A stretch of 64,000 nucleotides of DNA, taken from contig CAZDKK010000006.1 in assembly GCA_964506245.1 (NCBI GenBank), positions 57,125 through 121,124 on the forward strand, written 5' to 3'. This document shows positions 6,726 through 16,093 of the stretch, one piece after another. This stretch comes from CAZDKK01 sp964506245. GTDB taxonomy: Bacteria; Eisenbacteria; RBG-16-71-46; CAIMUX01; WJJG01. Numbering within the stretch: the stretch's first letter is position 1; every line of letters begins with the position of its first letter. Under the pieces are notes generated by a model, which was not told the origin of the DNA, did not search any database, and worked only from the letters and a program-made list of their open reading frames with translations. The position numbers and the translations under genes were made by a program.

Positions 6726-9700
6726 ATGGCCGCGGTGCGATGGCTCCGCACGGATGTGCCGTTGGGCACCGCCCTCATCGATGCCATCGGCGAAGCCGAC
6801 GCGCTGCGGCGCGTGACCGCACTCCTTTTCGATGAAGCCCCCGCGGCCGGGATTGACGCGCGCGCCGCGGGTCGCCACGTCGGGCTCCTCGGCCTGCGTG
6901 CCTCGGCGGTCACGGTGGCCACGGCGTACCTGGCATGGGAGGCTGCCCGGCGCGGCCGCGGTCCCCTGATCCTGCTCTCGCCGAATCAGGCTGCGGCCGA
7001 AGATGCGCGCGAGGACTTCACCTTCCTGCTCGGCGCCGAGCGCGTCGCGCGCTATCCCGAGCCATCCGTCCCGCCCTACGGTTTCCAGATCCCCTCCGCG
7101 GCCGTGCGGGCGGGGCGCATCGAGACCCTGGCTCGCCTGCTCTTGCCGCGCGCGGGCGAGGACGCGGACCGTCAGAAGCGCGTCTGGGTTGTGCTGGCCA
7201 CGCCCGACGCGTTCGTCCAGCGGATGCCGCTGCCCAGCCACTTCCGGCGCTACGTCAAGCACCTGCAGGTGGGTCAGAGGATCGAGATGGAGGTCCTCAC
7301 GGCACTCCTGGTGCGCATGGGGTATCGCGCCCAGTCGCTGGTGGGGGAGTACGGTGACTTCAGCCGGCGCGGCGGCATCGTCGACATCTACAGCTTCGGG
7401 CGCGAGAACCCGGTCCGCGTCGAGTTCGACGACGACGAGATCGCCTCGCTGCGCGAGTTCGACGTCTTCACCCAACGCTCGCTCGAGGTGCTCCCCGAGG
7501 CGGTCATCCTCCCGATGTGGGAGGCGACGCTGGACGAGGAGGACTGGGCCCGGGCGGAGCAGCGCGGATTCATCCCGCAGGGCGGGCCCCTGCGCGAGCA
7601 CCTGGATCAGCTCCGCGGCGAGGGCAGCTTCGAGGGCGTCGAGTGGATGCTGGCCGGCTTCGGCGTACCGCTCGGGACGCTGCTCGACTTCGCCGGGGAC
7701 GGCGCGCTGGTGGTCGCGGAGGACCCGGTGCTGCTCGATCAGCGCCTGAACGAGGCCCGGGAGGAGGTGCGCCGCGCGGCCCCTGCACCGCGCGATCCGG
7801 ACCACCCCATCGAGCTGGCCGATGAGGACGATGACGCGGCGCCGCTCGAGGACCTCTTCTCGCCGCCCGCAGCGCTCTACGCCATGGAGGGCACGATCGG
7901 CGATCTGATCGCCGCCTGCCCAGCCGTCTACGTCGGCCTGGGCGCGCAGCGGCCGGTCGCCGGAGAGACGGCACGCGAGCGCGTGCGCCCGGCGAAAGGC
8001 TGGTCGGCGGGCGAGCAGCTCGCCGTGCCCGACCCGCTGGATGACGCGACGGCTGAGGCGATGGAGCGGTCCCCCGAGTGGCGCGCGATGGTGGCGCGAC
8101 GGATCGGCGCGCAGGCCGCTCGCGATCGTGCGGACCACGCGGCGGGAGCGCCAGGGGAGGAGACGAACGGATCGCCGGACGGGCGCCTGCCCGCCCCGGG
8201 CGACGAGGGCCCGTGGCCGGCACCGCCGCCGATCGACGAGCCGGCGACCCAGGCTGGGCTGCTCGAGGCCGACATCGGCTGGAGCGATCAGGCCGAGACC
8301 TCCGCGCTCCTGGCCTACACGACGCGGCACTTTGCGCTGCACACGCGGTCCCAGGAGCATTTCGGCCGCAACCTGGACCTGACCCGCGCCTACATCGACC
8401 GGCTGCGCCGGCAAGGGTTGTCCGTCTCGATCCTGTGCGACACGGCGCCGCATCGCGACCGGTTGGCCGAGCTGATGGAGAAGTCCGGGGCGGAGTTCCT
8501 GGTGGGCAATCTCGCGGGCGGGTTCGAGATTCCCGAGCTCCGGCTCGCCGTGCTCACCGACCACGAGATCTTCCAGCGCAGCCGCCACCGCCACGCCAGC
8601 CGCCGCTTCAGCCGCGGCATCTCGCTCAAAGAACTGCTGGCCATGCAGCCGGGCGATTTCGTCGTCCACATCGAGCACGGCATCGGCGTCTACCGCGGGA
8701 TCGAGCGCCTCTTGGTTGACGGGCACTTGACCGACTGCATGAAGATCGAGTACGCGGGCGGCGACAAGCTCTTCATCCCGGTCGAGCAGCTCAGCCTCGT
8801 GCAGAAATACGCGGCCGAGGAGGGCGCGCGACCGCCCCTGAGCAAGCTCGGGTCACAGAAGTGGGAGCGGACCAAGCAGCGCGTCAAGAAGGCGATCAAG
8901 GACATCGCCGCGGAGCTGATCGCGCTCTACGCGCAGCGCAAGGCCCAGCCGGGCCACGCCTACGCGCCCGACACCGTCTGGCAGACCGAGATGGAGGCGC
9001 GCTTTCCCTACGACGAGACGCCCGACCAGCTCAAGGCGATCGATGAGGTCAAGGCCGATATGGAGCAGCCGGTGCCGATGGACCGCCTGATCTGCGGGGA
9101 CGTCGGCTACGGCAAGACCGAGGTCGCCATCCGCGCGGCGTTCAAGTCCGTGATGGACGGCAAGCAGGTCGCCTTCCTCGTGCCTACGACGCTTCTGGCC
9201 GAGCAGCACTTCACGACCTTCACCGAGCGCTTGCGCGGCTATCCGGTGCGCATCGACATGCTCAGCCGCTTCCGCGCGCGCAAGGAGCAGCTCGCCACGG
9301 TCGCCGATCTCAAGGGGGGCAAGGTCGACATCGTCGTGGGTACCCACCGCCTGCTCTCCAAGGACGTGGCCTTCAAGGACCTGGGACTCGTGATCGTCGA
9401 CGAGGAGCAGCGCTTCGGCGTGACGCACAAGGAGCGGCTCAAGCGGATGCGCACGCAGGTCGACGTGCTCACGCTCACGGCCACGCCGATTCCCCGCACG
9501 ATGAACCTCGCGCTGATGGGGGCACGCGACATGAGCACGATCGCCACACCTCCGCGCGACCGGCGGCCCATCCAGACGGAGATCTGCGAGTTCAAAAAGG
9601 AGATCATCACCTATGCGCTGATGCGTGAGGCGGACCGCGGGGGGCAGTGCTTTTTCGTGCACAACCGCGTCGAGTCGATCGACGCGATGGCCAACTTCAT

Positions 9701-10631
9701 CCGCGGGCTGGTGCCCCATCTGCGCGTGGTCGTGGCCCATGGCCAGATGCAGGAGCGTCAGCTTGAGGAGGTGATGCGCCGGTTCCTCAATCGCGAGTAC
9801 GACGTTCTCGTCTCGACCATGATCATCGAGTCGGGCCTCGACCTGCCCAACGTCAACACGATCATCGTGAACCGCACCGACACCTTCGGCCTGGCGCAGC
9901 TCTACCAGCTCCGGGGTCGCGTGGGACGCTCGGCCCGCAAGGCTTACGCCTACCTGCTGGTGCCGCCCAATCGGGTGATGACCGAGAATGCGATGAAGCG
10001 GCTCAAAGCGATCGAGGAGTTCGAGGATCTGGGCTCCGGCTTCCAGCTCGCGATGCGAGACCTCGAGATCCGCGGGGCCGGGAACCTCCTGGGAAGCGAG
10101 CAGCACGGCTTTATCGTCAACGTCGGGTTCGACCTCTACACGAGGCTGGTCGAGGAGGCCACGAGCGAGCTGCGCGGGGTGCCGGTCGAGCGCAAGCTCC
10201 AGACGCAGCTCGTCACGACGCTCGAGGCCTTCCTGCCCCGCAAGTACGTCGAGAACGACCCCGAGAAGATGAACCTGTACAAGGGCCTGGCCGACGCCGA
10301 CACGGTCGCGGCGGTGGACGAGCTGGCCGCGGAGGTGATCGACCGCTTCGGCCGTATGCCGAAGCCGGCCGAGAACCTCTTCGAGCTACGCCGCCTGCGC
10401 GTGCGCGCAGCCGAGGCCGGCGTCGAGAAGCTGATCCTGCGCGACGGCGGCGTCGTCCTGGAGCTGCGCCGGGAGCTGACGAAGCGCGACGTGCAGCGGC
10501 TCATTCGCCAGATGCCGGTGCCGGTGACCTTCAAGACGCACGGCCGCCACCGGGTTGAGGCTGCTCCCGACGACGTGCGCGGCGAGATGCTGATCGTGGC
10601 GGGGCAGATCCTGGATAGCTTGAGCGGCTAG
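6726..10631 (+). CDS. mfd: Mfd, transcription-repair coupling factor
   Basis: DNA translocase that removes stalled RNA polymerase and recruits UvrA to lesions. The 1301-aa protein contains the UvrB-like N-terminal module, the RNA-polymerase-interacting domain beginning near HIEHGIGVYRGIERL, a RecG-like helicase with Walker A GDVGYGKTEVA (about 793) and DEEQ box (about 891). A TRCF C-terminal domain follows. The family is near 1150 aa; the excess lies mostly in the N-terminal half (about 350-520), where acidic and Pro/Gly-rich low-complexity stretches interrupt the UvrB-like module. ATG at 6726 is preferred over GTG at 6720 because AGGAG ends at 6720. Confidence 0.97.
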   Translation: MAAVRWLRTDVPLGTALIDAIGEADALRRVTALLFDEAPAAGIDARAAGRHVGLLGLRASAVTVATAYLAWEAARRGRGPLILLSPNQAAAEDAREDFTFLLGAERVARYPEPSVPPYGFQIPSAAVRAGRIETLARLLLPRAGEDADRQKRVWVVLATPDAFVQRMPLPSHFRRYVKHLQVGQRIEMEVLTALLVRMGYRAQSLVGEYGDFSRRGGIVDIYSFGRENPVRVEFDDDEIASLREFDVFTQRSLEVLPEAVILPMWEATLDEEDWARAEQRGFIPQGGPLREHLDQLRGEGSFEGVEWMLAGFGVPLGTLLDFAGDGALVVAEDPVLLDQRLNEAREEVRRAAPAPRDPDHPIELADEDDDAAPLEDLFSPPAALYAMEGTIGDLIAACPAVYVGLGAQRPVAGETARERVRPAKGWSAGEQLAVPDPLDDATAEAMERSPEWRAMVARRIGAQAARDRADHAAGAPGEETNGSPDGRLPAPGDEGPWPAPPPIDEPATQAGLLEADIGWSDQAETSALLAYTTRHFALHTRSQEHFGRNLDLTRAYIDRLRRQGLSVSILCDTAPHRDRLAELMEKSGAEFLVGNLAGGFEIPELRLAVLTDHEIFQRSRHRHASRRFSRGISLKELLAMQPGDFVVHIEHGIGVYRGIERLLVDGHLTDCMKIEYAGGDKLFIPVEQLSLVQKYAAEEGARPPLSKLGSQKWERTKQRVKKAIKDIAAELIALYAQRKAQPGHAYAPDTVWQTEMEARFPYDETPDQLKAIDEVKADMEQPVPMDRLICGDVGYGKTEVAIRAAFKSVMDGKQVAFLVPTTLLAEQHFTTFTERLRGYPVRIDMLSRFRARKEQLATVADLKGGKVDIVVGTHRLLSKDVAFKDLGLVIVDEEQRFGVTHKERLKRMRTQVDVLTLTATPIPRTMNLALMGARDMSTIATPPRDRRPIQTEICEFKKEIITYALMREADRGGQCFFVHNRVESIDAMANFIRGLVPHLRVVVAHGQMQERQLEEVMRRFLNREYDVLVSTMIIESGLDLPNVNTIIVNRTDTFGLAQLYQLRGRVGRSARKAYAYLLVPPNRVMTENAMKRLKAIEEFEDLGSGFQLAMRDLEIRGAGNLLGSEQHGFIVNVGFDLYTRLVEEATSELRGVPVERKLQTQLVTTLEAFLPRKYVENDPEKMNLYKGLADADTVAAVDELAAEVIDRFGRMPKPAENLFELRRLRVRAAEAGVEKLILRDGGVVLELRRELTKRDVQRLIRQMPVPVTFKTHGRHRVEAAPDDVRGEMLIVAGQILDSLSG

Positions 10632-10722
10632 CGGAACCACAGCTCAGATTCGCGAGTGCGGCGCTGCGGGTGCGGGAGCACGACTCGGTGCCGGACTGGG
10701 TGGATCGGGCCCGTATCCCCCC

Positions 10723-10752
10723 TTGCCAACCTCTGAGGAGAAGCGCTAGCAT
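10723..10752 (+). promoter_or_regulatory. Possible promoter of the SBBP-repeat gene
   Basis: TTGCCA (10723-10728) and TAGCAT (10747-10752) with an 18-base spacer, 57 bases before the chosen start at 10809. Both boxes are imperfect. The 10632-10808 gap shows nothing else recognisable. Confidence 0.3.
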
Positions 10753-10808
10753 AGCAATAGACGAGTAGTCGCAATCCTGTGAACGCCGTTCGCCGAGGAG
10801 GTGTGAAG

Positions 10809-12638
10809 ATGCTGCGCGTGAATCGACTCCTCTCTCCGGCTGCCTGCAGGACTCTGCTGCCGATCTGCATCTCGCTCGTGACTGAGGCCGCGCTGTTCGC
10901 GCCGGCCGTGCGGGCCAACGAGGACCTGCTCCTGTGGAGCACGTTCCTGGGCGGGACCGGCTACTATGACGAGAGCTGCGCCTGCGCCCATGACGCGGAC
11001 GGGAACGTCGTGATCGTCGGCCTGACCTCGAGCCAGAACCTGCCCGTGACCGCAGGCGCATTCGACGTGAGCTACAACGGATCGATCGATGGCTTCGTCG
11101 CCAAGCTGAGTGCCGACGGCAGCCAGTTGCTCTGGTGCACCTACCTGGGGGGCTCTGGGCTCGACTGGGCGACGGCGGTGGCTGTGGATGCCGAGGGTGA
11201 CGTGGTTGTAGCCGGTTGGACGGACTCGCCGGACTTACCGGTCACGCCGGGGGTCTTTGACGAGACGTACAACTACGGTGAAGACGCCTACGTGGCCAAG
11301 CTCTCGAGCACCGGCGGTGAGCTCCTGTGGAGCACATTCCTGGGGGGCATCGATGGCGACTGGGCCTATGCAGTGGCTGTCGGCGCTGGGGGAGAGGTCG
11401 TGGTGGGCGGGACGACGTCATCGAGCGGGTTCCCCACCACCCCGGGCGCATTTGACCGGACATTTGCGGGGGGCGCGGGCCACGGCTGGGACGGATTCGT
11501 CTGCAGACTGAGCGCCTCGGGCGCGGTGCTCGTGTGGAGCACGTTCCTGGGCGGATCCGAGGTGGGTGGCGACGGGGGGGATGACACGATCGCGAGCCTG
11601 CTGCTCGACGAGACGGGCTGCCCCATCGTGGCCGGCACGACGTCTTCGCACGAGTTTCCCACCACGGCGGGCGCCTTCGATCCGACCTACAACGACGGCG
11701 GGGACGGCTTCGTCACGAAGCTCGCTCAGGATGGCGCCGCGTTGGTCTGGAGCAGTTACTTCGGTGGCAGTCTCGGCGAGGACTGCAGCGATCTCGCCTG
11801 GTCGGACGACGGCCACCTGCTCGCATGTGGACAGACCCATTCCACCGACTTGCCCACCACTCCGGGTGTCTACCAGCCGACCTTCGGCGGTGGCCGCGAC
11901 GCTTACGCCGCCAAGATCGACATCGGGGGCTCGGCCGTGCTCTGGTGCAGTTACCTGGGGACAACCGAAGCGGAGGCGGCGAACTCAATCACCAGTGATG
12001 CCTACGGCGCGGTGATCGTTACCGGCCGAACGAATTCCGCTTCGTATCCGGTGACGCCCGACGCCTTCGATCCCACGTATGGCGGCGGAATGTGGGACAG
12101 CTTCCTTTCACGCCTCGACGCGCAGGGCTGCCAGCTCCTCTGGAGCAGCTATCTGGGCGGGACCGATCGAGACGAGGTGCGCGATCTGGCGACCTATGGA
12201 GAAGGCGTGTTTGTCCTGGGGCATACGCTGAGCAGCGACTATCCGACGACGCCGGGCGCCTTCGATGAGACGCACAACGGGGGCTACGACGTCTGCGCGA
12301 GTCGCTTCGCCATGTTGAATCCTGCCGCAGTCGGGGAACCTGTAGCCTCCCTCAACGAGGCCGCGGTCCTTGGTCTGCCGACGCCGATCCCCTTCGTGGA
12401 TCAAGTCGTTCTTCGCTGCGGGGCAGTGCGGCCAGGGCCCGGCGCGATCTCGGTTCACGACCTCGACGGACGTCTGGTGCGTGCGGACTTGCCCATCGTG
12501 GTGAGCGGGCAGGGCGGCTACGCGGCCGTGTGGGACGGTCGCGCGGACGACGGCCGGCAGGTCGGCAACGGTGTCTACTTCGTGACGCTGCAAGCGGCGA
12601 CGGGCTCGCAGGGCCGTCGCGTGCTGCGCCTGAAGTAG
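10809..12638 (+). CDS. Secreted SBBP-repeat beta-propeller protein with FlgD-like tail
   Basis: A 609-aa exported protein. After a signal peptide, about eight repeats of roughly 55 residues follow, each with an aromatic strand (LLWSTFLGG), a DxxGNVVIVG-type strand and a PVTAGAFD-type turn. This is the SBBP pattern, forming a beta-propeller. The final 80 residues (VVLRCGAVR... GVYFVTLQAA ... RVLRLK) form an Ig-like FlgD/T9SS-type tail shared with other proteins here. ATG 10809 is preferred over GTG 10779 because AGGAGG lies 7 bases upstream. Its role is probably extracellular; the substrate is unknown. Confidence 0.82.
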   Translation: MLRVNRLLSPAACRTLLPICISLVTEAALFAPAVRANEDLLLWSTFLGGTGYYDESCACAHDADGNVVIVGLTSSQNLPVTAGAFDVSYNGSIDGFVAKLSADGSQLLWCTYLGGSGLDWATAVAVDAEGDVVVAGWTDSPDLPVTPGVFDETYNYGEDAYVAKLSSTGGELLWSTFLGGIDGDWAYAVAVGAGGEVVVGGTTSSSGFPTTPGAFDRTFAGGAGHGWDGFVCRLSASGAVLVWSTFLGGSEVGGDGGDDTIASLLLDETGCPIVAGTTSSHEFPTTAGAFDPTYNDGGDGFVTKLAQDGAALVWSSYFGGSLGEDCSDLAWSDDGHLLACGQTHSTDLPTTPGVYQPTFGGGRDAYAAKIDIGGSAVLWCSYLGTTEAEAANSITSDAYGAVIVTGRTNSASYPVTPDAFDPTYGGGMWDSFLSRLDAQGCQLLWSSYLGGTDRDEVRDLATYGEGVFVLGHTLSSDYPTTPGAFDETHNGGYDVCASRFAMLNPAAVGEPVASLNEAAVLGLPTPIPFVDQVVLRCGAVRPGPGAISVHDLDGRLVRADLPIVVSGQGGYAAVWDGRADDGRQVGNGVYFVTLQAATGSQGRRVLRLK

Positions 12639-12660
12639 TCGGAATGGGGCGGGGAGCCCA

Positions 12661-12679
12661 CGCCGCCGCGCAGGCGGCG
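12661..12679 (+). terminator. GC-rich hairpin after the SBBP-repeat gene
   Basis: CGCCGCC-GCGCA-GGCGGCG forms a perfect 7-bp stem 22 bases past the stop codon. No T tract follows, so it is a weak terminator candidate at best. Confidence 0.25.
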
Positions 12680-12857
12680 GTGCCACGCCGGTTCCCCGTC
12701 CGTCACGTCTGCACGGTCAAGTGCCCTGTTCCGAAGCCGCGGGGTTGCGCGGTTCCTTGGAACTGGGCCACGGGCCGAAGCTTGCCCCCGCGCCCCTCTT
12801 CGGAGTCCTCCATCCCCCCCGGGCGTGCCGTGTGCTACGATCATTGAGGGAGGATCC

Positions 12858-15041
12858 ATGAAGGCCCTCACTCCGACGATCGTGCTGAGCTGTGCACTCT
12901 GCTGCGCCGCCCCCGCCTCCGCCGTCTACCACAAGCTCAGCGGATACCTGCCGGGCGAGATGGTCATGGACGCCGCGGCCGGCGAGGGCCAGGCCCTGGT
13001 CGCGGGCGGCTACACCGGCTTTCACGTGCTCGACACGAGCGATCCAGCCCATCCGGTGCCGCTGTACACCCACGTCACCGACGGCCCGGCCTGGCGCGTC
13101 ATCGAGCACGACTCGCGGGCCTATGTCATCGACTGGTGGAACGGGATGCTGGTGTTCGACGTCTCCGACCCGGCCGCCCCGGAGCTGCTGGGCGAGAGCC
13201 CGGCGTTCAACTTCGGGTACGACGTCCTCGTCGAAGGCGACTTGGCCTACGTCGGCACGGGCTCGTCCCTGCGCTGCATGAACGTGAGCGATCCCGCCCA
13301 CATCGACCCGCTGCACGTCTTCCACGTGGACGACGGCGTCTGGTCCCTGCAGAAGGTGGGCAACACGATGTACGCGGCCGGCTGGGGAGCCGGCATGCTC
13401 ATCCTGGACGTCACCAATCCCACCTCCTTCTCACTGCGGCACGTGATCGACACCATCGATCGCGCCTACGTCGTCGAGGTCGTGGGCGACGTGGCCTTCG
13501 TCGCCGACGGGTGGGCCGGTGTGCTCGCCATCGACATCAGCGATCCGGTGCACCCCGTCCTACTGTGTCAGTACGATCTCCCCGGTTGCGTCCAGTGGCT
13601 CGACGTGCAGGGCCCGACCGCCTACGCCACCGATCTCGAGTGCGGCCTCCACGTCCTGGACGTCTCGGACCCGACCCACATCACCGCCATCGACGCGTTT
13701 CACGTCCCCGGCTCGGCCAACCGCGCCGTGGTCCGCGACAGCCTGGCCTACGTCGCCAGCAGCAACGGCGGCCTGCACATCCTCGACATCCGTGACCCGG
13801 TCGTTCCCATTCGGATTGGGACCTATGACGCCGTGGCCGGAACCAACGAGGTGAGGGTGGCGGGGAAGACGGCCTTCCTGGCCGACGAGTACAGCGATCT
13901 GGTGCTGGTGGACGTGACGGTCCCGTCGCAGCCCGAGTATCTGGCCGGGATCGACTTCGGCTTCGAGGAGAGCGCGCGCTGCGTGGACGTCGAGGACAGT
14001 CAGGTCGTCTGCGGCACGAACAACTTCGGCGGCGGCAACCTCAAGTTCTGCACCACGCTGCCCGGCGTTCCGATCCAGCTCGACGCGAGCTTCATGGCCT
14101 ACGGCGCGGTCTCCTCGGTGGAACTGCAGAACGGCATCTGCTATGCCGCCACCGTCGAGGACTGGGACTGCTCGGTCGAATGCGTCGACGCCAGCGACCC
14201 TCACCATCCCCAACTCCTGTCTCGCGTCCAGATGGAGTTCCTCGGTTCGCTGTGCGTCAAGGGTGACTATGTCTTGTGCGCGGTCCAGGCGGAGGGGTTG
14301 TGGATCTACGACTTCTCGAACCCGTATGCGCCCGCGCGAGTCGGGTTGCTCGATACGCCCGGCCTGGCCAGAGCGGTCGCGGTCGCGGGGGGGTATGCCT
14401 TCGTGGCCGACGACGAGGCGGGTGTGCAGATCGTGGACGTGACGGATCCGCACGATCCCCAGTGGGTCGGCACCCTCCGGCCGCACGACGACTGCATCGT
14501 GAGCACCCGGCCCGAAGTCCAAGGGAATCGCCTGTACGTGACCGATGAGAACTGGAACACGATCCACACCTACGACATCACGGACCCCGCCAACCCGGTG
14601 CTGATCGACGAAGACGCGTGGAACTACCGGTCACTGAGCCTGTGCGCGGCCGATGGGTTGCTCTACACCGCCAACCTCTGGGCCGGGATGTGCGCGCTCG
14701 ACCTGCACGCGGTATCGGGCGTCGCGGAACCGGGGAACGGGGACTGGGCTGCCGCTGCCGGTTCCGAAGGCTTCCGCCTGAGTGTGGCCAGTCCGTTCCG
14801 CTCCGCGGCGACCGTGACCTTCGACATCGGTGCTCAGACGGCTCGCGCGGAGCTGTCGGTCTTCGACGCCGCCGGGCGCAAGGTCACGACGCTCGTGGAC
14901 GGCCATCTGCGCCCGGGGAGCCACAGCGTGGTCTGGCTCGGCCGGGACGACAACGGCCGCGACCTGCCCGCGGGGCTGTACTGCCTCGGCCTGCGCGCCG
15001 GGTCCCGGAGCACCGCGCGGAAGCTGCTCCTCGTGAGGTGA
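12858..15041 (+). CDS. Secreted LVIVD-repeat beta-propeller protein with FlgD-like tail
   Basis: A 727-aa exported protein with a signal peptide (LSCALCCAAPASA). About fourteen repeats of 40-45 residues follow, of the form AYVADxxxGLHVLDVSDPxxP, which is the LVIVD repeat found in bacterial surface propellers. The C-terminus carries the FlgD-like Ig domain (AELSVFDAAGRKV ... GLYCLGLRAG) ending RKLLLVR. The ATG at 12858 has GAGGGAGGA just upstream and starts the signal peptide; an in-frame ATG at 12825 lacks both. The -10-like TACGAT at 12836-12841 has no good partner. Function is unknown; extracellular binding is likely. Confidence 0.8.
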   Translation: MKALTPTIVLSCALCCAAPASAVYHKLSGYLPGEMVMDAAAGEGQALVAGGYTGFHVLDTSDPAHPVPLYTHVTDGPAWRVIEHDSRAYVIDWWNGMLVFDVSDPAAPELLGESPAFNFGYDVLVEGDLAYVGTGSSLRCMNVSDPAHIDPLHVFHVDDGVWSLQKVGNTMYAAGWGAGMLILDVTNPTSFSLRHVIDTIDRAYVVEVVGDVAFVADGWAGVLAIDISDPVHPVLLCQYDLPGCVQWLDVQGPTAYATDLECGLHVLDVSDPTHITAIDAFHVPGSANRAVVRDSLAYVASSNGGLHILDIRDPVVPIRIGTYDAVAGTNEVRVAGKTAFLADEYSDLVLVDVTVPSQPEYLAGIDFGFEESARCVDVEDSQVVCGTNNFGGGNLKFCTTLPGVPIQLDASFMAYGAVSSVELQNGICYAATVEDWDCSVECVDASDPHHPQLLSRVQMEFLGSLCVKGDYVLCAVQAEGLWIYDFSNPYAPARVGLLDTPGLARAVAVAGGYAFVADDEAGVQIVDVTDPHDPQWVGTLRPHDDCIVSTRPEVQGNRLYVTDENWNTIHTYDITDPANPVLIDEDAWNYRSLSLCAADGLLYTANLWAGMCALDLHAVSGVAEPGNGDWAAAAGSEGFRLSVASPFRSAATVTFDIGAQTARAELSVFDAAGRKVTTLVDGHLRPGSHSVVWLGRDDNGRDLPAGLYCLGLRAGSRSTARKLLLVR

Positions 15042-15199
15042 GCCCGGTCGGCCGGACCGAGCACGGTTGTCACGCGCGGCACGGTGGCGCCGGACGCAAC
15101 CTCCGCCCCCCATCCCTCCGTATTCCCGGTGACGCGATTCGCCGTCCCCCCCGGCGTCCCTTCGCCCGGGAGCGGTGAACCCCATACCTGGGAGGAGCG

Positions 15200-16093
15200 A
15201 TGCTGGTCATCCGCGACCTGGTCAAGGTCTACCCCGGTCCCGTCGCCGCCCTGCAGGGCATCAACCTCGAGATTCCGAACGGCATGTTCGGGCTGCTGGG
15301 CCCGAACGGCGCCGGCAAGACCACGTTGATGCGGATCGTGGCCGGGCTGCTGGAAGCGACGGCCGGGCAGGTCACGCTGGACGACGAGGACGTCCTCGCG
15401 TCGCCCGCGCGCCTGTGGTCGCGCCTGGGGTACCTGCCGCAGGAGTTCGGCTTCTACCCGCACCTGACGGGCGAGCAGATGCTCGCCTACCTGCTCCATC
15501 TGAAAGGCATCCAGGCCTCCCAGGGTATGAAGCAGCTCTGCGCAGAACTCCTCGAGCAGGTCAACCTCACCTTCGCCGCGAAGCGCAAGGTCAAGTCGTA
15601 CTCGGGTGGGATGCGCCAGCGGCTCGGCGTGGCCCAGGCGATCGCCGGGGCGCCGCGCCTCATCATCGTGGACGAACCGACCGCCGGTCTCGACCCGGAG
15701 GAACGCCTGCGCTTCTACCGCCTGCTCAGCACGCTGGCGACCGACCGGATCGTCCTGCTCTCGACGCACATCGTCGAGGACGTGGGGGTGCTCTGCCCGC
15801 GGTTCGCGGTCATCAAGGACGGCCGGCTGATCGCGGAGACATCGCCGACGCGGGCGCGCGCGGCGCTCGAGGGCATGATCTTCGAGGGCGAGGCAGCGGC
15901 CGGCGACCTGGACGAGCTGCGCCGGACGCGCTGCGTCACGCAGGCGGTGCTGGTCGAGGGCAAGAACCGCGTGCGCGTCTACGAGTCCGAGGGGCGCGCC
16001 CCGGCCGGCTTCGTCCCCGCGACGCCGACGCTCGAAGACGCTTACCTCGTGCTGATGCGGACCAATGGGACGCGGCGCGGAGGTTCGCGATGA
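15200..16093 (+). CDS. ABC transporter ATP-binding protein
   Basis: A 297-aa ATPase with Walker A GPNGAGKTT (34-42), a Q-loop near YLPQEFGFYP, signature YSGGM (134-138) and Walker B LIIVDEP (154-160). It is of the single-domain export/ABC-2 type. GGAGG lies just before the ATG. The stop overlaps the start of the permease-peptidase gene (ATGA), so the two form one transporter. The C-terminal 80 residues look like the usual ABC-2 accessory region. Confidence 0.93.
   Translation: MLVIRDLVKVYPGPVAALQGINLEIPNGMFGLLGPNGAGKTTLMRIVAGLLEATAGQVTLDDEDVLASPARLWSRLGYLPQEFGFYPHLTGEQMLAYLLHLKGIQASQGMKQLCAELLEQVNLTFAAKRKVKSYSGGMRQRLGVAQAIAGAPRLIIVDEPTAGLDPEERLRFYRLLSTLATDRIVLLSTHIVEDVGVLCPRFAVIKDGRLIAETSPTRARAALEGMIFEGEAAAGDLDELRRTRCVTQAVLVEGKNRVRVYESEGRAPAGFVPATPTLEDAYLVLMRTNGTRRGGSR

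Noticed and set aside
6714..8726. Minus-strand frame of 670 codons inside mfd
   Set aside because: Shadow of mfd, same reason.
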